Positions 52,641-62,861 of a stretch of DNA of 64,000 nucleotides are shown here, piece by piece. The position numbers and the translations under genes are program-made. Position 1 is the stretch's first letter. The number at the start of each line of letters is the position of its first letter. This stretch comes from Pseudomonadales bacterium. Lineage in GTDB: Bacteria; Pseudomonadota; Gammaproteobacteria; Pseudomonadales; Pseudohongiellaceae. The notes below the pieces were generated by a model. It was not told where the DNA came from. It made no database searches and saw nothing but the letters and a program-made list of their open reading frames with translations. The DNA lies in NCBI GenBank assembly GCA_023268635.1, contig JALQUB010000002.1, positions 20,055 to 84,054 on the forward strand. The letters are read 5' to 3'.

Positions 52641-54239
52641 ATGAATTCTAAGGCTGATGTCATCGCGATAAGCACCGAGCGTGCGCCTTACCCACAAGCG
52701 AAGTCGCGCTGGTTCGGCGGTGTCAAGCGAGAGCGGTTGCGTCTGGTTTTTGCCTTTTACTCGCCTGACGGCAACGAAATAGCGATGCCGATCGCGAGCA
52801 TGTCTGCTTACCTCAAGCGTGACTATCCTTGGGTAGAGGTGATTAACGAACCGGTGTTAATCCTTCGAGATGAAGAGAAATATTCGCCAGAAAACTACGC
52901 GAAATTAATTGAAGAGCACGATGCCGATGTCATCGCGTTTTCGATCATGAGCCCACACTGGTATCCGATGGAGCCATACTTCGCTGCGTTGAAAGATCGC
53001 TTGCCGAATCTGCCAATTGTGATCGGTGGTTATCAAGCGATGCTGTCGCAGCAGCAGACCATTGAAAATCCCAATATCGATTTTATTTGTACCGGCGATG
53101 GCGAGTACGCAATCGCGAATCTCGTTCAGCATCTAAAAGGCACTAAGGATGGTCCAGTCGATGGGATGTGGGAAAAGCTCATCGATGGCGAAATCTACGA
53201 AACCCAGCCGCATCAGATCGGCGACCTTGCTTCTCTACCATTCCCAGACTACGACGTGTTCGCAAAAGAGGATGGTTTCAACGATGTGAATTCATCCATC
53301 TTCGGGCCGAAGGGCAAGCTGGTGTTGCCTGTGATGACTGGTCGCGGTTGTCCCTATCGTTGTACTTATTGTTGCAATACGCCGATTCTCGATGGTTGGA
53401 AAACGAAGAAGACTTTTCTCCGTAAATACGATCCACAGGATATGGTCGACGAGCTCGTGCGCTTGCGGGATAAATATAAAGTCGGATATTTCGAATTCTG
53501 GGATGAGTTGTTCTTATCAAATCTGAAGTTTGTTCGCGCTTTCTTCGAGCTTTATAAAGAGCAAATTCGTCTACCGTTTTCGATTAATTCTCGTGTCGAA
53601 GTGATGAATGAAGAGTTTTGCAGGACTGCAGCGGAGGCAGGTTGTCACACGATTTGGTTCGGCATTGAAAGCGGCGACGAAGAGTATCGCGCGAAAATGC
53701 TTGGGCGTAAGATGACCAATGAGCAGGTGATCACAGCGGCAGAGAATTGTAAGAAGGCGGGTATTAATCGACTCACGTTTAATATAGTCGGCGCTCCGAT
53801 GGAGACCTCCGCTAGCATGCGTAAGACTCTAGAGCTAAATCAGAAAATTGCTCCGGAGCATTTTTTCTTTTTTCCATATATTCCCTTGCGCGGCACCCCG
53901 CTCTACAAAATCGCAGAGGAAAATGGCCTGTTACTCGATAACAAAAAGAATATGCATTATTTGTCAGCGGCAAATGATAGGCAATTCACATTGAATATGA
54001 AGGAATGTCCTGAGCTGCTGACCGCAGAAGATTATGACCAAATTTGTAGAGAAATGCTGGCGTTCCAAGAGGCTAACAATCGTCTGAGTTATACCGATGA
54101 TGAGACCGGCGAATCCGTTCCGATGAATGTGGAAGATAAAAGTTTCTCACTAGTCGAAGAAGATGAGCCTCTAGCGCAAGCCGCGCCTCAAAAAAGCCCC
54201 TCGTTATTGAATAGCGTAAAAAACTTTTTTCGTAGCTAA
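52641..54239 (+). CDS. B12-binding-domain radical SAM protein
   Basis: N-terminal cobalamin-binding-like domain; TGRGCPYRCTYCCNTPIL CxxxCxxC cluster motif; ATG at 52641. Confidence 0.88.
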   Translation: MNSKADVIAISTERAPYPQAKSRWFGGVKRERLRLVFAFYSPDGNEIAMPIASMSAYLKRDYPWVEVINEPVLILRDEEKYSPENYAKLIEEHDADVIAFSIMSPHWYPMEPYFAALKDRLPNLPIVIGGYQAMLSQQQTIENPNIDFICTGDGEYAIANLVQHLKGTKDGPVDGMWEKLIDGEIYETQPHQIGDLASLPFPDYDVFAKEDGFNDVNSSIFGPKGKLVLPVMTGRGCPYRCTYCCNTPILDGWKTKKTFLRKYDPQDMVDELVRLRDKYKVGYFEFWDELFLSNLKFVRAFFELYKEQIRLPFSINSRVEVMNEEFCRTAAEAGCHTIWFGIESGDEEYRAKMLGRKMTNEQVITAAENCKKAGINRLTFNIVGAPMETSASMRKTLELNQKIAPEHFFFFPYIPLRGTPLYKIAEENGLLLDNKKNMHYLSAANDRQFTLNMKECPELLTAEDYDQICREMLAFQEANNRLSYTDDETGESVPMNVEDKSFSLVEEDEPLAQAAPQKSPSLLNSVKNFFRS

Positions 54240-55627
54240 GCTGCACGCTCTTCGGCAATCGCTCGCTTGACGGTGCCCCATGAGATGATCGCCATCATGA
54301 GGTTTGCGCAGACTGCACCCCAGAAGAACCCCTCCACGCCAAATAGGCGACTGCCTGCATAGGCGCAAGGAACATAGAAGACGAAAAAGCGTGCGATGCT
54401 GAGGTAGAGAGCCGCCATCGGTCGGTGCATGGCATTGAGCGAGGAATTACTTAGGATAATCACACCTTGCATGCCGTAGCTAATGGGTAGAATCCAGATA
54501 AATAGTTGAATAGTCCCCACGACCTCGGGGTCGGAGCTGAATAGGCCGGCTATCCAGGATGCCGTTACTGCAAGAAGTGCATAAATCGCAAGTTGCCAGA
54601 CCATGATGAAGCGAAGACTCATCGTGTAGGCCTCTTGGATTCTATCGAGTCTGCCGGCGCCGTAATTTTGGCTGATTAACGGCGGCAGGGTGGATGACAT
54701 GGCGAGTATGATGAGGGTGGCCATGGGCTCTAGTCGTGCACCCACACCAAATGCCGCGACCACACTAGTGCCAAATCCTGCAGCAATTGCAGTCATGGTT
54801 CCCATGGCCAGCGGTGTCATCATGTTTGCGCCGGCGGCAGGCAATCCGATACGAAGCATTTCGCGAGAAGAGCTCAGCATGATGCTGCGGCTCGGCAGTG
54901 CAGTGCTGATGAGATGGTGACGAAAGGCTAAATGATAGAGCACGTAGCTGTAGCCAATTATCCAAGCCACTAGCGTCGCTATTGCGGCGCCTTTAATCCC
55001 CATCGCGGGAATGGGGCCATAGCCGAAGATCAGCAGTGGGTCGAGCAAGGCATTCACTAACCCAGAACCCGCCATGATGATGCTTGCAGCCTTCGCATCG
55101 CCGTGTGCCCGCAAGATGCTGTTGCCAGTCATTATGCCTACAAGCAATACGCTGCCTGGAAACCAAATACTCATATAGTCGCGAATGAGTGCGATCAGCG
55201 ACTCGTTGGCTCCCATAGCACCAAAAAGCGTGTCCATGAAAAACCAGCAAATGGCAATCAGCACGCCGGCTAAGAGTAGTACCACGTAGTTAATCACCGT
55301 CGAACTTTCCTTGGCGCGTTCGAAATCTTCGCGGCCGAGGTATTTGGCGACGACCGCTGAAGCGCCAATTCCGAATCCGATGGCGAAGCTCATGATGGTG
55401 AAGGTGATGGGGAAGGTGAAACTAATAGCAGTGAGCTCGGCTGTGCCGAGCATGCTCACGAAGAATGTGTCGACCAGATTGAAGGTAAACATCATGAACA
55501 TGCCGATAATCATCGGCAGAGTCATTCGTATTAACGCTTCCTTGATCGATCCATCGATTAGACTGAGTTTCTTGTTTTGAGTTTGTTCGTTGTTTGAGGG
55601 ACTGGCGTTCGATGACTGAGTTGACAT
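54236..55627 (-). CDS. MATE family efflux transporter
   Basis: IKEALIRMTLPMIIGMFMMFTFNLVDTFFVSMLGTAELTAISFTFPI; 12-TM pattern. Confidence 0.92.
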   Translation of the reverse strand: MSTQSSNASPSNNEQTQNKKLSLIDGSIKEALIRMTLPMIIGMFMMFTFNLVDTFFVSMLGTAELTAISFTFPITFTIMSFAIGFGIGASAVVAKYLGREDFERAKESSTVINYVVLLLAGVLIAICWFFMDTLFGAMGANESLIALIRDYMSIWFPGSVLLVGIMTGNSILRAHGDAKAASIIMAGSGLVNALLDPLLIFGYGPIPAMGIKGAAIATLVAWIIGYSYVLYHLAFRHHLISTALPSRSIMLSSSREMLRIGLPAAGANMMTPLAMGTMTAIAAGFGTSVVAAFGVGARLEPMATLIILAMSSTLPPLISQNYGAGRLDRIQEAYTMSLRFIMVWQLAIYALLAVTASWIAGLFSSDPEVVGTIQLFIWILPISYGMQGVIILSNSSLNAMHRPMAALYLSIARFFVFYVPCAYAGSRLFGVEGFFWGAVCANLMMAIISWGTVKRAIAEERAA

Positions 55628-55662
55628 TAAAGCACTTCCTTGTCACTTGCCCTGCGTTTGAA

Positions 55663-56448
55663 TTAGTTAATCGACTGTCTCATCTTAACAAGCTGCTTGA
55701 GTATCTTCGGATTGGAAAAGATTAGCTCGTTGGCGTTGGCGAAATCAGGATTGGCCAATTCAGAGCCTATCAGGCCTCCCGATTCTTTCAATATCAATGC
55801 AGCTGCGGTGATGGAATGATTGTCGCCTCCTTCATTCGGTGCCCAGCCACCTTGTAGGCGGTCGGCAGCAGTGCTGACGATATCCAGAGCCGTGCAACCG
55901 GAGATTCTAGATTGTGCGCCAGCGAGTAAGATGGCTTTCTGCATGCCGAGAAGGGTGTCTATATCCTCAACTTCGCCGTTGACTCCAACCAGCGACCCTT
56001 GGACTAACTCGGTCTCGCGACCGACTCGTAGTCGGCGGGAGTTTAATTGAGCGCCTCCGCCACGCGTGGCGACGAACTCCTCGTTGGTCATGGGGCACAC
56101 AATGGCGGCGTGTTGAATGACGCCGTCAATTTTGCATGCGAGGGAAACCGCGAATTGAGTATAGCCACGGGCGAAGTTGCGATTGCCAATTAGGGGATCG
56201 ATGAGCCACTCGATATCTTTACGAGTCCCGACAGTCATTCCTGTGGCGCGTGAATTAATGCTGTGTTCCGGATAGGCTTTTAATAAGTGGTATTGCAGAG
56301 TCTTGTCTGAGTCTAAGTCCATTGAGGTGAGGAAAGACCCAGGTTTGTCGTTGATCACTTTGATTCGATCAAGTCGGTCGCTGCTGTGTGCGATGGCTTC
56401 CGCCGCGTCGCGTGCGGCCTTCAAGGCTATGTTAATCATTGGGTGCAT
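55663..56448 (-). CDS. SuhB-like inositol monophosphatase-fold protein lacking catalytic residues
   Basis: MHPMINIALKAARDAAEAIAHSSD; WLIDPLIGNRNFARGYTQFAVSLACKIDG aligns with IMPase motif WVIDPLDGTTNF; divergent neighbour of trmJ. Confidence 0.87.
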   Translation of the reverse strand: MHPMINIALKAARDAAEAIAHSSDRLDRIKVINDKPGSFLTSMDLDSDKTLQYHLLKAYPEHSINSRATGMTVGTRKDIEWLIDPLIGNRNFARGYTQFAVSLACKIDGVIQHAAIVCPMTNEEFVATRGGGAQLNSRRLRVGRETELVQGSLVGVNGEVEDIDTLLGMQKAILLAGAQSRISGCTALDIVSTAADRLQGGWAPNEGGDNHSITAAALILKESGGLIGSELANPDFANANELIFSNPKILKQLVKMRQSIN

Positions 56449-56779
56449 CAGATCTTTTCCTCAACGCAATAATAGGTGCGTAGCTTCAACTGCCGCCATT
56501 AACGGGGCTACGGTATGCTAACAGAATCTCCGTAACCTGATCATGTTCGTTCGCGTGCTTGGTCGCAGTGCCCTAGAGGCTTGCGAGTACTAGTGCAGCG
56601 ATCAGCGCGAACTAGGCGATAGTGAGTGCGGAGAAGATAAAGAACGCGGGATAAGGAAGTGTGAAACCTCCATCCCGAATGGGTGAATCATAGCAGATTA
56701 CCTTCCTAAGCATGACATAGTTTTTAGCTGCGACTGGCGGGGCACTAGAAGGGGTGCTCGCTGATCCCTTGCTTGCTGC

Positions 56780-56785
56780 TATAAT
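56780..56785 (+). promoter_or_regulatory. Putative -10 element upstream of trmJ
   Basis: TATAAT; no clear -35. Confidence 0.35.
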
Positions 56786-56793
56786 CCGGCGCT

Positions 56794-57693
56794 TTGCCGA
56801 CTTTGCCCGAGGACCAGGCCTTGAACACAGAGAAAATTTCGACCGCGAGTGAGTGGATGCCCGCTCTCGACCCTAGTCAGATAGCCGTTGTGCTGGTGAA
56901 TACCTCGCATCCGGGTAATATTGGCGCGGCTGCTCGGGCTATGAAAAATATGGGCTTATCCCGGCTCATATTAGTTCAGCCCGAAGATTTTCCGAGTGGG
57001 GCGGCAACTGCGCGTGCCGCGGCTGCGGTCAATGTCTTAGAGAATGCCGTCGTCGTCGACACGCTGGAAGAGGCGGTAGCGGATTGTGGGCTTATCATCG
57101 GCGCGAGTGCTCGCTCGCGAAAACTCCCTTGGCCTATGCTCAATCCTGAATCTTGCGCCAATCATGTTGTTCGCGAACATAAGGCGAACAAGGTGGCGCT
57201 CGTGTTTGGTCGTGAAGACTCGGGACTAAACAATGAGGAATTGCAGCTCTGTCATTATCATGTACAAATTCCAAGTTCACCCGAATGTAGCTCGCTGAAC
57301 TTAGCTGCCGCCGTGATGGTAATCAGCTATGAATTAGCGAAATGTGCGCTCAACGACGAAACCGCAGGTGACGTGGCAGAAGACGAATTTTGGGATCAGG
57401 AGCGAGCTACGGCGGAAGAGAACGAACATTTCTTTACGCATCTAGAACGAGTCATGATAGCCATTCGTTTCCATGATCCTGAGAATCCTAGGCAGCTCAT
57501 GCAGCGCATGCGCAGATTATTTGGGCGGATCCGCATTGATGTGATGGAGATGAATATACTCCGAGGTGTGTTGAGCAATATCGAGTGGCATATAAAAAAC
57601 AGGGAAGAACGTAAACAGCCGCCAAGAGGGGCGACAATCGAACAGATAGAGGATGCACTCGATCGCGACACTGCAGCGCGTAAGCAAGACTAG
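56794..57693 (+). CDS. trmJ: tRNA (cytidine/uridine-2'-O)-methyltransferase TrmJ
   Basis: [66 protein letters not shown]; start may be TTG 56821. Confidence 0.94.
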   Translation: MPTLPEDQALNTEKISTASEWMPALDPSQIAVVLVNTSHPGNIGAAARAMKNMGLSRLILVQPEDFPSGAATARAAAAVNVLENAVVVDTLEEAVADCGLIIGASARSRKLPWPMLNPESCANHVVREHKANKVALVFGREDSGLNNEELQLCHYHVQIPSSPECSSLNLAAAVMVISYELAKCALNDETAGDVAEDEFWDQERATAEENEHFFTHLERVMIAIRFHDPENPRQLMQRMRRLFGRIRIDVMEMNILRGVLSNIEWHIKNREERKQPPRGATIEQIEDALDRDTAARKQD

Positions 57694-59828
57694 CGTCGTT
57701 TTCGGGCTCTCTTACCCCCAGGCTTCCCTTTATGCATATTCGTTCCGCCTCGGCCACCCGTAGATTCATGCGGGATGAGGTGCTTCTCTTCATTGCCGAT
57801 GAGGTCGTTCCGGCCTAATTTTGTGAGAGCCGTACGCAATAAGGGCCAATTTTTCTCATCATGGTAGCGCAGGAACGCCTTCTGTAAACGTCGCTGGTCG
57901 ATGTTCTTGGAGACGGTTAACTTGTCACTCTTGTATCGTACTTTTTCGAGCGGATTGCGCTCCGAATAATACATAGCCGTAGCGAGCGACATCGGAGAGG
58001 GATAGAAGGTCTGTACTTGATCCGGCTTGAACTTTCGTTCCTTTAACCACAAGCTTAGATTCAGCATGTCTTCATCGTCACTGCCTGGATGGGCCGCGAT
58101 AAAATAAGGAATCAGATATTGTTCCTTGCCCGCCTTCTTCGAAAATTTATCGAATAATTTTTTAAAATCATCGTAGGCCGAAATGCTCGGCTTCATCATT
58201 TTCGACAGCGTTTTATCTTCGCTGTGCTCAGGAGCGATTTTTAAGTAGCCGCCTACATGGTGGCTCACGAGCTCTTCAATGTATTCCGGATCTTTCAATG
58301 CGAGATCGTAGCGAAGTCCGCTCGCGATGGCGATGCGCTTCACCCCTGGGATCGCCCTGGCCTTACGGTAGAGTTGCGTCGTGGGGCCGTGATCTGTCTG
58401 CAAATGCGTGCAGATGCTGGGGTAAACGCAAGAGAGTCGTTTGCAGCGTCTCTGAACCGCAGGCGATTTGCAGTTCAGTTTGTACATATTGGCGGTCGGG
58501 CCACCTAAATCCGATATTGTGCCAGTGAAGCCGGGCACTAGATCACGGATTTTTTCGATTTCGCCCAGTATGGATTCTTCCGAGCGGCTCTGGATGATGC
58601 GTCCTTCGTGTTCCGTAATTGAGCAGAACGTACAACCACCGAAGCAGCCGCGCATAATATTAACCGAGGTCTTAATCATATCGTAGGCGGGAATGCGCGA
58701 GTCGCCATAGCTCGGGTGAGGCCGTCTTTGATACGCCAGATCGAATACCCAATCCATCTCGTCGGTCTCGAGTGGTATAGGAGGGGGATTAACCCAAACT
58801 TCGAGTGTGTCGTGGCGCTGCACGAGGCATTTTGCATTGTAAGGATTAGCCTCTTGGTGCAATACACGCGAAGCATGAGCGTAGAGCGCGGGGTCATTAA
58901 CCACCTTGCTGTGAGAAGGGAGGCGTATGTAGCTTCTCCTTTCATCGAACTTTTCCTTGCGCTGCAGCGGCATAGGGATGATTTTGATCGGCTGTGTTTC
59001 GCTATCCTGTTGCGGCGTGCTCATTCCAGAATTCCGATCATGGAAGTCGTAGGGATTAGGCAGCGTGTCGATATTCGAAGGCCAATCTATGCGTGTCGAA
59101 TCGATTTCGGTCCAGCCTGCAGGTAAGTCTTTTAGAACGACAGCTGTCCCGCGTGTCTGCCATAGCTCTTCAATGGTCTTGCCGCTCGCGATCCCATGGG
59201 CGACCTCGACAAGCGCGCGTTCGGCGTTGCCGTACAGCAGAATGTCGGCATTGGAGTCGATAAGAACTGAACGGCGTACGGCATCACTCCAATAATCATA
59301 TTGCGCGATACGCCTGAGGCTTGCCTCGATGCCACCAATAACGATAGGTGTGTCATAGTAAGCTTCACGGCAGCGTTGGCTATAGACTATGACCGACCGA
59401 TCAGGACGCTTTCCGGCTTCGGCATTGGGCGTGTAGGCATCGTCATTGCGCACTCGTAAATCGGCCGTGTAGCGATTTATGAGTGAATCCATATTGCCCC
59501 CGGTCACACCGAAGAAGAGATTGGGCTTGCCAAGTTGTTTAAACGGCTCGGCGCTATCCCACTCCGGCTGAGCGATAATGCCTACGCGGAAACCTTGCGC
59601 CTCGAGAAGGCGTCCGACTATGGCCATACCAAAACTAGGGTGATCCACATAGGCATCGGCGGTGACGATAATGATGTCACAGCTATCCCAGCCGAGCGCA
59701 TCCATTTCGGCTCGTGACATGGGTAAATAGGGAGCGGTCCCGAAGCATTCTGCCCAGTATTTGGGGTAGGAGAAGAGCTTGCGTGGCGCGAATTCATCCG
59801 CAGTGTCGATCGATTGCTGCTTCGCCAT
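57690..59828 (-). CDS. YgiQ family radical SAM protein
   Basis: [100 protein letters not shown]. Confidence 0.95.
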   Translation of the reverse strand: MAKQQSIDTADEFAPRKLFSYPKYWAECFGTAPYLPMSRAEMDALGWDSCDIIIVTADAYVDHPSFGMAIVGRLLEAQGFRVGIIAQPEWDSAEPFKQLGKPNLFFGVTGGNMDSLINRYTADLRVRNDDAYTPNAEAGKRPDRSVIVYSQRCREAYYDTPIVIGGIEASLRRIAQYDYWSDAVRRSVLIDSNADILLYGNAERALVEVAHGIASGKTIEELWQTRGTAVVLKDLPAGWTEIDSTRIDWPSNIDTLPNPYDFHDRNSGMSTPQQDSETQPIKIIPMPLQRKEKFDERRSYIRLPSHSKVVNDPALYAHASRVLHQEANPYNAKCLVQRHDTLEVWVNPPPIPLETDEMDWVFDLAYQRRPHPSYGDSRIPAYDMIKTSVNIMRGCFGGCTFCSITEHEGRIIQSRSEESILGEIEKIRDLVPGFTGTISDLGGPTANMYKLNCKSPAVQRRCKRLSCVYPSICTHLQTDHGPTTQLYRKARAIPGVKRIAIASGLRYDLALKDPEYIEELVSHHVGGYLKIAPEHSEDKTLSKMMKPSISAYDDFKKLFDKFSKKAGKEQYLIPYFIAAHPGSDDEDMLNLSLWLKERKFKPDQVQTFYPSPMSLATAMYYSERNPLEKVRYKSDKLTVSKNIDQRRLQKAFLRYHDEKNWPLLRTALTKLGRNDLIGNEEKHLIPHESTGGRGGTNMHKGKPGGKRARKRR

Positions 59829-59936
59829 AAGGTCAAAAAGACTCGAGTATTAGTGCCGTTTAGGAGCGGAGAGTATAACGCGTCTCGGCCCGTGGATGTG
59901 GAATAGATTTGGCGACGAGTCGCTCGGTGGTAGCGA

Positions 59937-60584
59937 TTAGTTGGGCTGGATGCGGTAGGCGCAGCGGCGAGCGCCGGAGAGCAGGTGGTCGCTCCGTTCA
60001 ACGCGCGCATGCGGTGATAAGACCGCTTCGAATAAAGCGAGCTCTTGCTTGCAAAAAGCGCGACAGCTTTTCGCGGCGCTAACGATCGGGCAGTGATTCT
60101 CGGTGAGTAACCATCCCGAAGGGGTGAATCGCAGTTCTGCCATAAAACCTTCTTCCGTGCGGAGATCGCGGAGTGCTTCTAATGCGGCTTTGAGGTCGTT
60201 TTTGGGGGAGGGGATGCGCTCGCGATAACGGGCGAGAGTCGCTTCTCCTTCGGACTCGATGAGCGCGTTGAGTTGCTGAATTCCATACGTGTTTTCTATC
60301 TCAGTCAACAATCTCACCGCGAGCCGGGCATGTTTGTCGCCGAATAACTCATGTCCTTTTCCCGTTAGCTTCCATAACACCACGGGTCGTCCGCGGGTTT
60401 GTCGGCTAATTTGCGCATGTTTTACATAACCCTGTTCTTGTAACTGCGTGAGGTGCTGACGAACCCCCATGGTGGTTAGCGCCAATTCAGCGGCCAGAAT
60501 TTTGATGGATTGTGGCCCACGAGTTTTAAGTCGCTGAACGAGTAGCTCTTGATTTTTGGGTAGGTGATCGAGTGGATTCATCAC
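59937..60584 (-). CDS. ArsR/SufR-like winged-helix regulator with C-terminal cysteine cluster
   Basis: IKILAAELALTTMGVRQHLTQLQEQGYVKHAQISRQTRGRPVVLWKLTGKG; C-terminal ENHCPIVSAAKSCRAFCKQEL...CAYRI. Confidence 0.82.
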   Translation of the reverse strand: MMNPLDHLPKNQELLVQRLKTRGPQSIKILAAELALTTMGVRQHLTQLQEQGYVKHAQISRQTRGRPVVLWKLTGKGHELFGDKHARLAVRLLTEIENTYGIQQLNALIESEGEATLARYRERIPSPKNDLKAALEALRDLRTEEGFMAELRFTPSGWLLTENHCPIVSAAKSCRAFCKQELALFEAVLSPHARVERSDHLLSGARRCAYRIQPN

Positions 60585-60760
60585 GTGCTCTCGAATTGCC
60601 GGCGAATTAATTAAATAGTTTACTTTATTTAATGCCAGAAGGCCTAGCGTTGGAAGTAGGCGTCGACGTCGTGATAGTGTCGGTTCTTCACTAAATGAGT
60701 TATTTACGAATTAACGAAGGATGTTGCGATGGATTGTCGCTGTAAATTAAGAGGTGTAAT

Positions 60761-62227
60761 TTGATTCAGTGGCCTCTCGCTACCACTTTCGCGGCCTATC
60801 TTGTTGGAATCCTATGGTTAGGCATTCGTGCCTATCGTCGAACACACGATATCAGTGATTATCTGCTAGGGGGTCGCCGACTCGGCGCCGTTGTAACAGC
60901 GCTGAGCGTGGGAGCTTCGGATATGAGTGGCTGGCTGCTCTTGGGTCTGCCCGGTGCTGTGTATGTTTCTGGATTGCAAGAGAGTTGGATCGGCATCGGC
61001 CTCGTAGTCGGCGCTTATGTAAATTGGTTGCTCGTCGCACGTAGGCTGCGCGTATTTAGTCAACACGCAGCGAATTCCCTCACATTGCCTGATTACCTTG
61101 AGAATAGATTCCGTGATCGTAGCCGCGTCCTGCGCTGCTTGTCTGCTGTCGTTATTCTGCTGTTTTTCGTTTTCTACACTGCCTCCGGTCTCGTCAGTGG
61201 AGCCATTCTATTCGAGAGTAGCTTCAATTTAGATTACACCGTGGCATTGCTTATCGGTTCATTGATTATCGTCTCCTATACTTTTGTCGGCGGCTTTCTT
61301 GCTGTCGCGTGGACGGATGCAATCCAAGCAGGTTTGATGGCGATCGCACTCGTTGTGACGCCGGTTGCCGTATTTTCTTCACTCGGTGGCGTGTCTATGG
61401 CGCTCGATCAAGTCGCAGCAATTAATCCCGATGCGATCGATTTTGTCGCGAATATTGGAGGGTTGGGATTGGTGTCACTCGTCGCTTGGGGATTGGGTTA
61501 TGCCGGGCAGCCGCACATATTGACTCGCTTCATGGCGATCGAAGACCCTAATAAGCTTCCTCATGCGCGGCGCATCGCCATGGCGTGGATGGTGTTTATG
61601 TTGGCGGGCTCGGTGGCGACTGGCTTCGCAGGGCTCGCGTATTTCTCCGCCAACCCCCTAGTCAATCCGGAGACAGTTTTCATTAATCTCAGTCAGGTGC
61701 TTTTTAATCCTTGGGTGGCTGGCGTCATTACCGCGGCGATTCTCTCCGCGATTATGTCGACTATCGACTCGCAATTATTGGTATGTTCTTCTGTGCTCAG
61801 TGAAGATTTTTATCGCCCCTTCATAAAACCTAGTGCGACCGACCGAGAGTTAGTCTTAGTGAGCCGCGTGGCGGTTATCGCAGTGGCGCTCGTTGCATTG
61901 CTTATTGCGACAAACAGAGAAAGTAGGGTGCTCGATCTTGTGAGCTATGCCTGGGCAGGTTTCGGTGCTGCATTCGGCCCGGTTATTTTATTTTCTCTAT
62001 TCCTTAGGACGATGACCGGACTCGCTGCTATTGCTGGGATGTTCGGTGGCGCCATCACCGTCGTCGCCTGGTCATCAATGAGCGGTGGTCTGTTCGATTT
62101 GTATGAGATTGTGCCAGGCTTCTTCGTAGCCTCGGTGTTGATACTGCTATTGAGCTTCTTCCGCCCGGAGACAAAAACAGAGGTTTTATCCCAGTTCGAT
62201 AGTGCCAAGGCGCTCGTTAATCATTAA
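60761..62227 (+). CDS. putP: Sodium/proline symporter
   Basis: DYLLGGRRLGAVVTALSVGASDMSGWLLLGLPGAVYVSGL; LGYAGQPHILTRFMAI; TTG start. Confidence 0.92.
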   Translation: MIQWPLATTFAAYLVGILWLGIRAYRRTHDISDYLLGGRRLGAVVTALSVGASDMSGWLLLGLPGAVYVSGLQESWIGIGLVVGAYVNWLLVARRLRVFSQHAANSLTLPDYLENRFRDRSRVLRCLSAVVILLFFVFYTASGLVSGAILFESSFNLDYTVALLIGSLIIVSYTFVGGFLAVAWTDAIQAGLMAIALVVTPVAVFSSLGGVSMALDQVAAINPDAIDFVANIGGLGLVSLVAWGLGYAGQPHILTRFMAIEDPNKLPHARRIAMAWMVFMLAGSVATGFAGLAYFSANPLVNPETVFINLSQVLFNPWVAGVITAAILSAIMSTIDSQLLVCSSVLSEDFYRPFIKPSATDRELVLVSRVAVIAVALVALLIATNRESRVLDLVSYAWAGFGAAFGPVILFSLFLRTMTGLAAIAGMFGGAITVVAWSSMSGGLFDLYEIVPGFFVASVLILLLSFFRPETKTEVLSQFDSAKALVNH

Positions 62228-62678
62228 TTACAGCACGAGTCATACAGACATGAGGTATATCATCTTCGAGATAGGGGTCGGATTGCGTGACAAAGCCGAA
62301 GTCGTTGTAGAATCGCTCTAAGTGCTGCTGTGCAGAGATGCTGATGTCGCAAGCGCCATGCAGAGATTCGCAAGCACTCACAGCCTGAGCCAGTAAATTC
62401 TTCCCCTGTCCCGTCGCGCGAAGCGATGGGCTCGTTACGATCCTGCCTATAGAGGCGCCTTTGTATTTGATGCCTGGTGCAATGATTCGTGCGCAGCAGA
62501 CTACCTCATGCTCCGGATTCGTTGCGATGACGTGATGTGCGTCTTGGTCGTAATTGTCTAAGTCTTGGTAGATGCAATTTTGTTCGACTACGAAGACTTC
62601 GCTGCGGAGTCGCAGCATGGAGTAAAGCTGGAGATTGCTGAGTGAATGAAAGCTAAGAGTCTGCCAATGCAATGTCAT
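62217..62678 (-). CDS. GNAT family N-acetyltransferase (ElaA-like)
   Basis: LYSMLRLRSEVFVVEQNCIYQDLDNYDQDAHHVIA; IGRIVTSPSLRATGQGKNLLAQA. Confidence 0.9.
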   Translation of the reverse strand: MTLHWQTLSFHSLSNLQLYSMLRLRSEVFVVEQNCIYQDLDNYDQDAHHVIATNPEHEVVCCARIIAPGIKYKGASIGRIVTSPSLRATGQGKNLLAQAVSACESLHGACDISISAQQHLERFYNDFGFVTQSDPYLEDDIPHVCMTRAVIND

Positions 62679-62861
62679 GGGATACTGCCGTCCTGAGAGT
62701 GAGTGCCTAGTCTAGCCTGAGGATTCTTCGAATTCGAGACTGAGATCTGCCGAGGTTTTGGCTTGCTATCCCGCTACAAAGACGATAGATTAAAGTCACA
62801 TCTTGTCACAAATTACCGCTAATTTCGTGTAAGCCGGTGCAGGATTAGAGGCTAGGGAATA

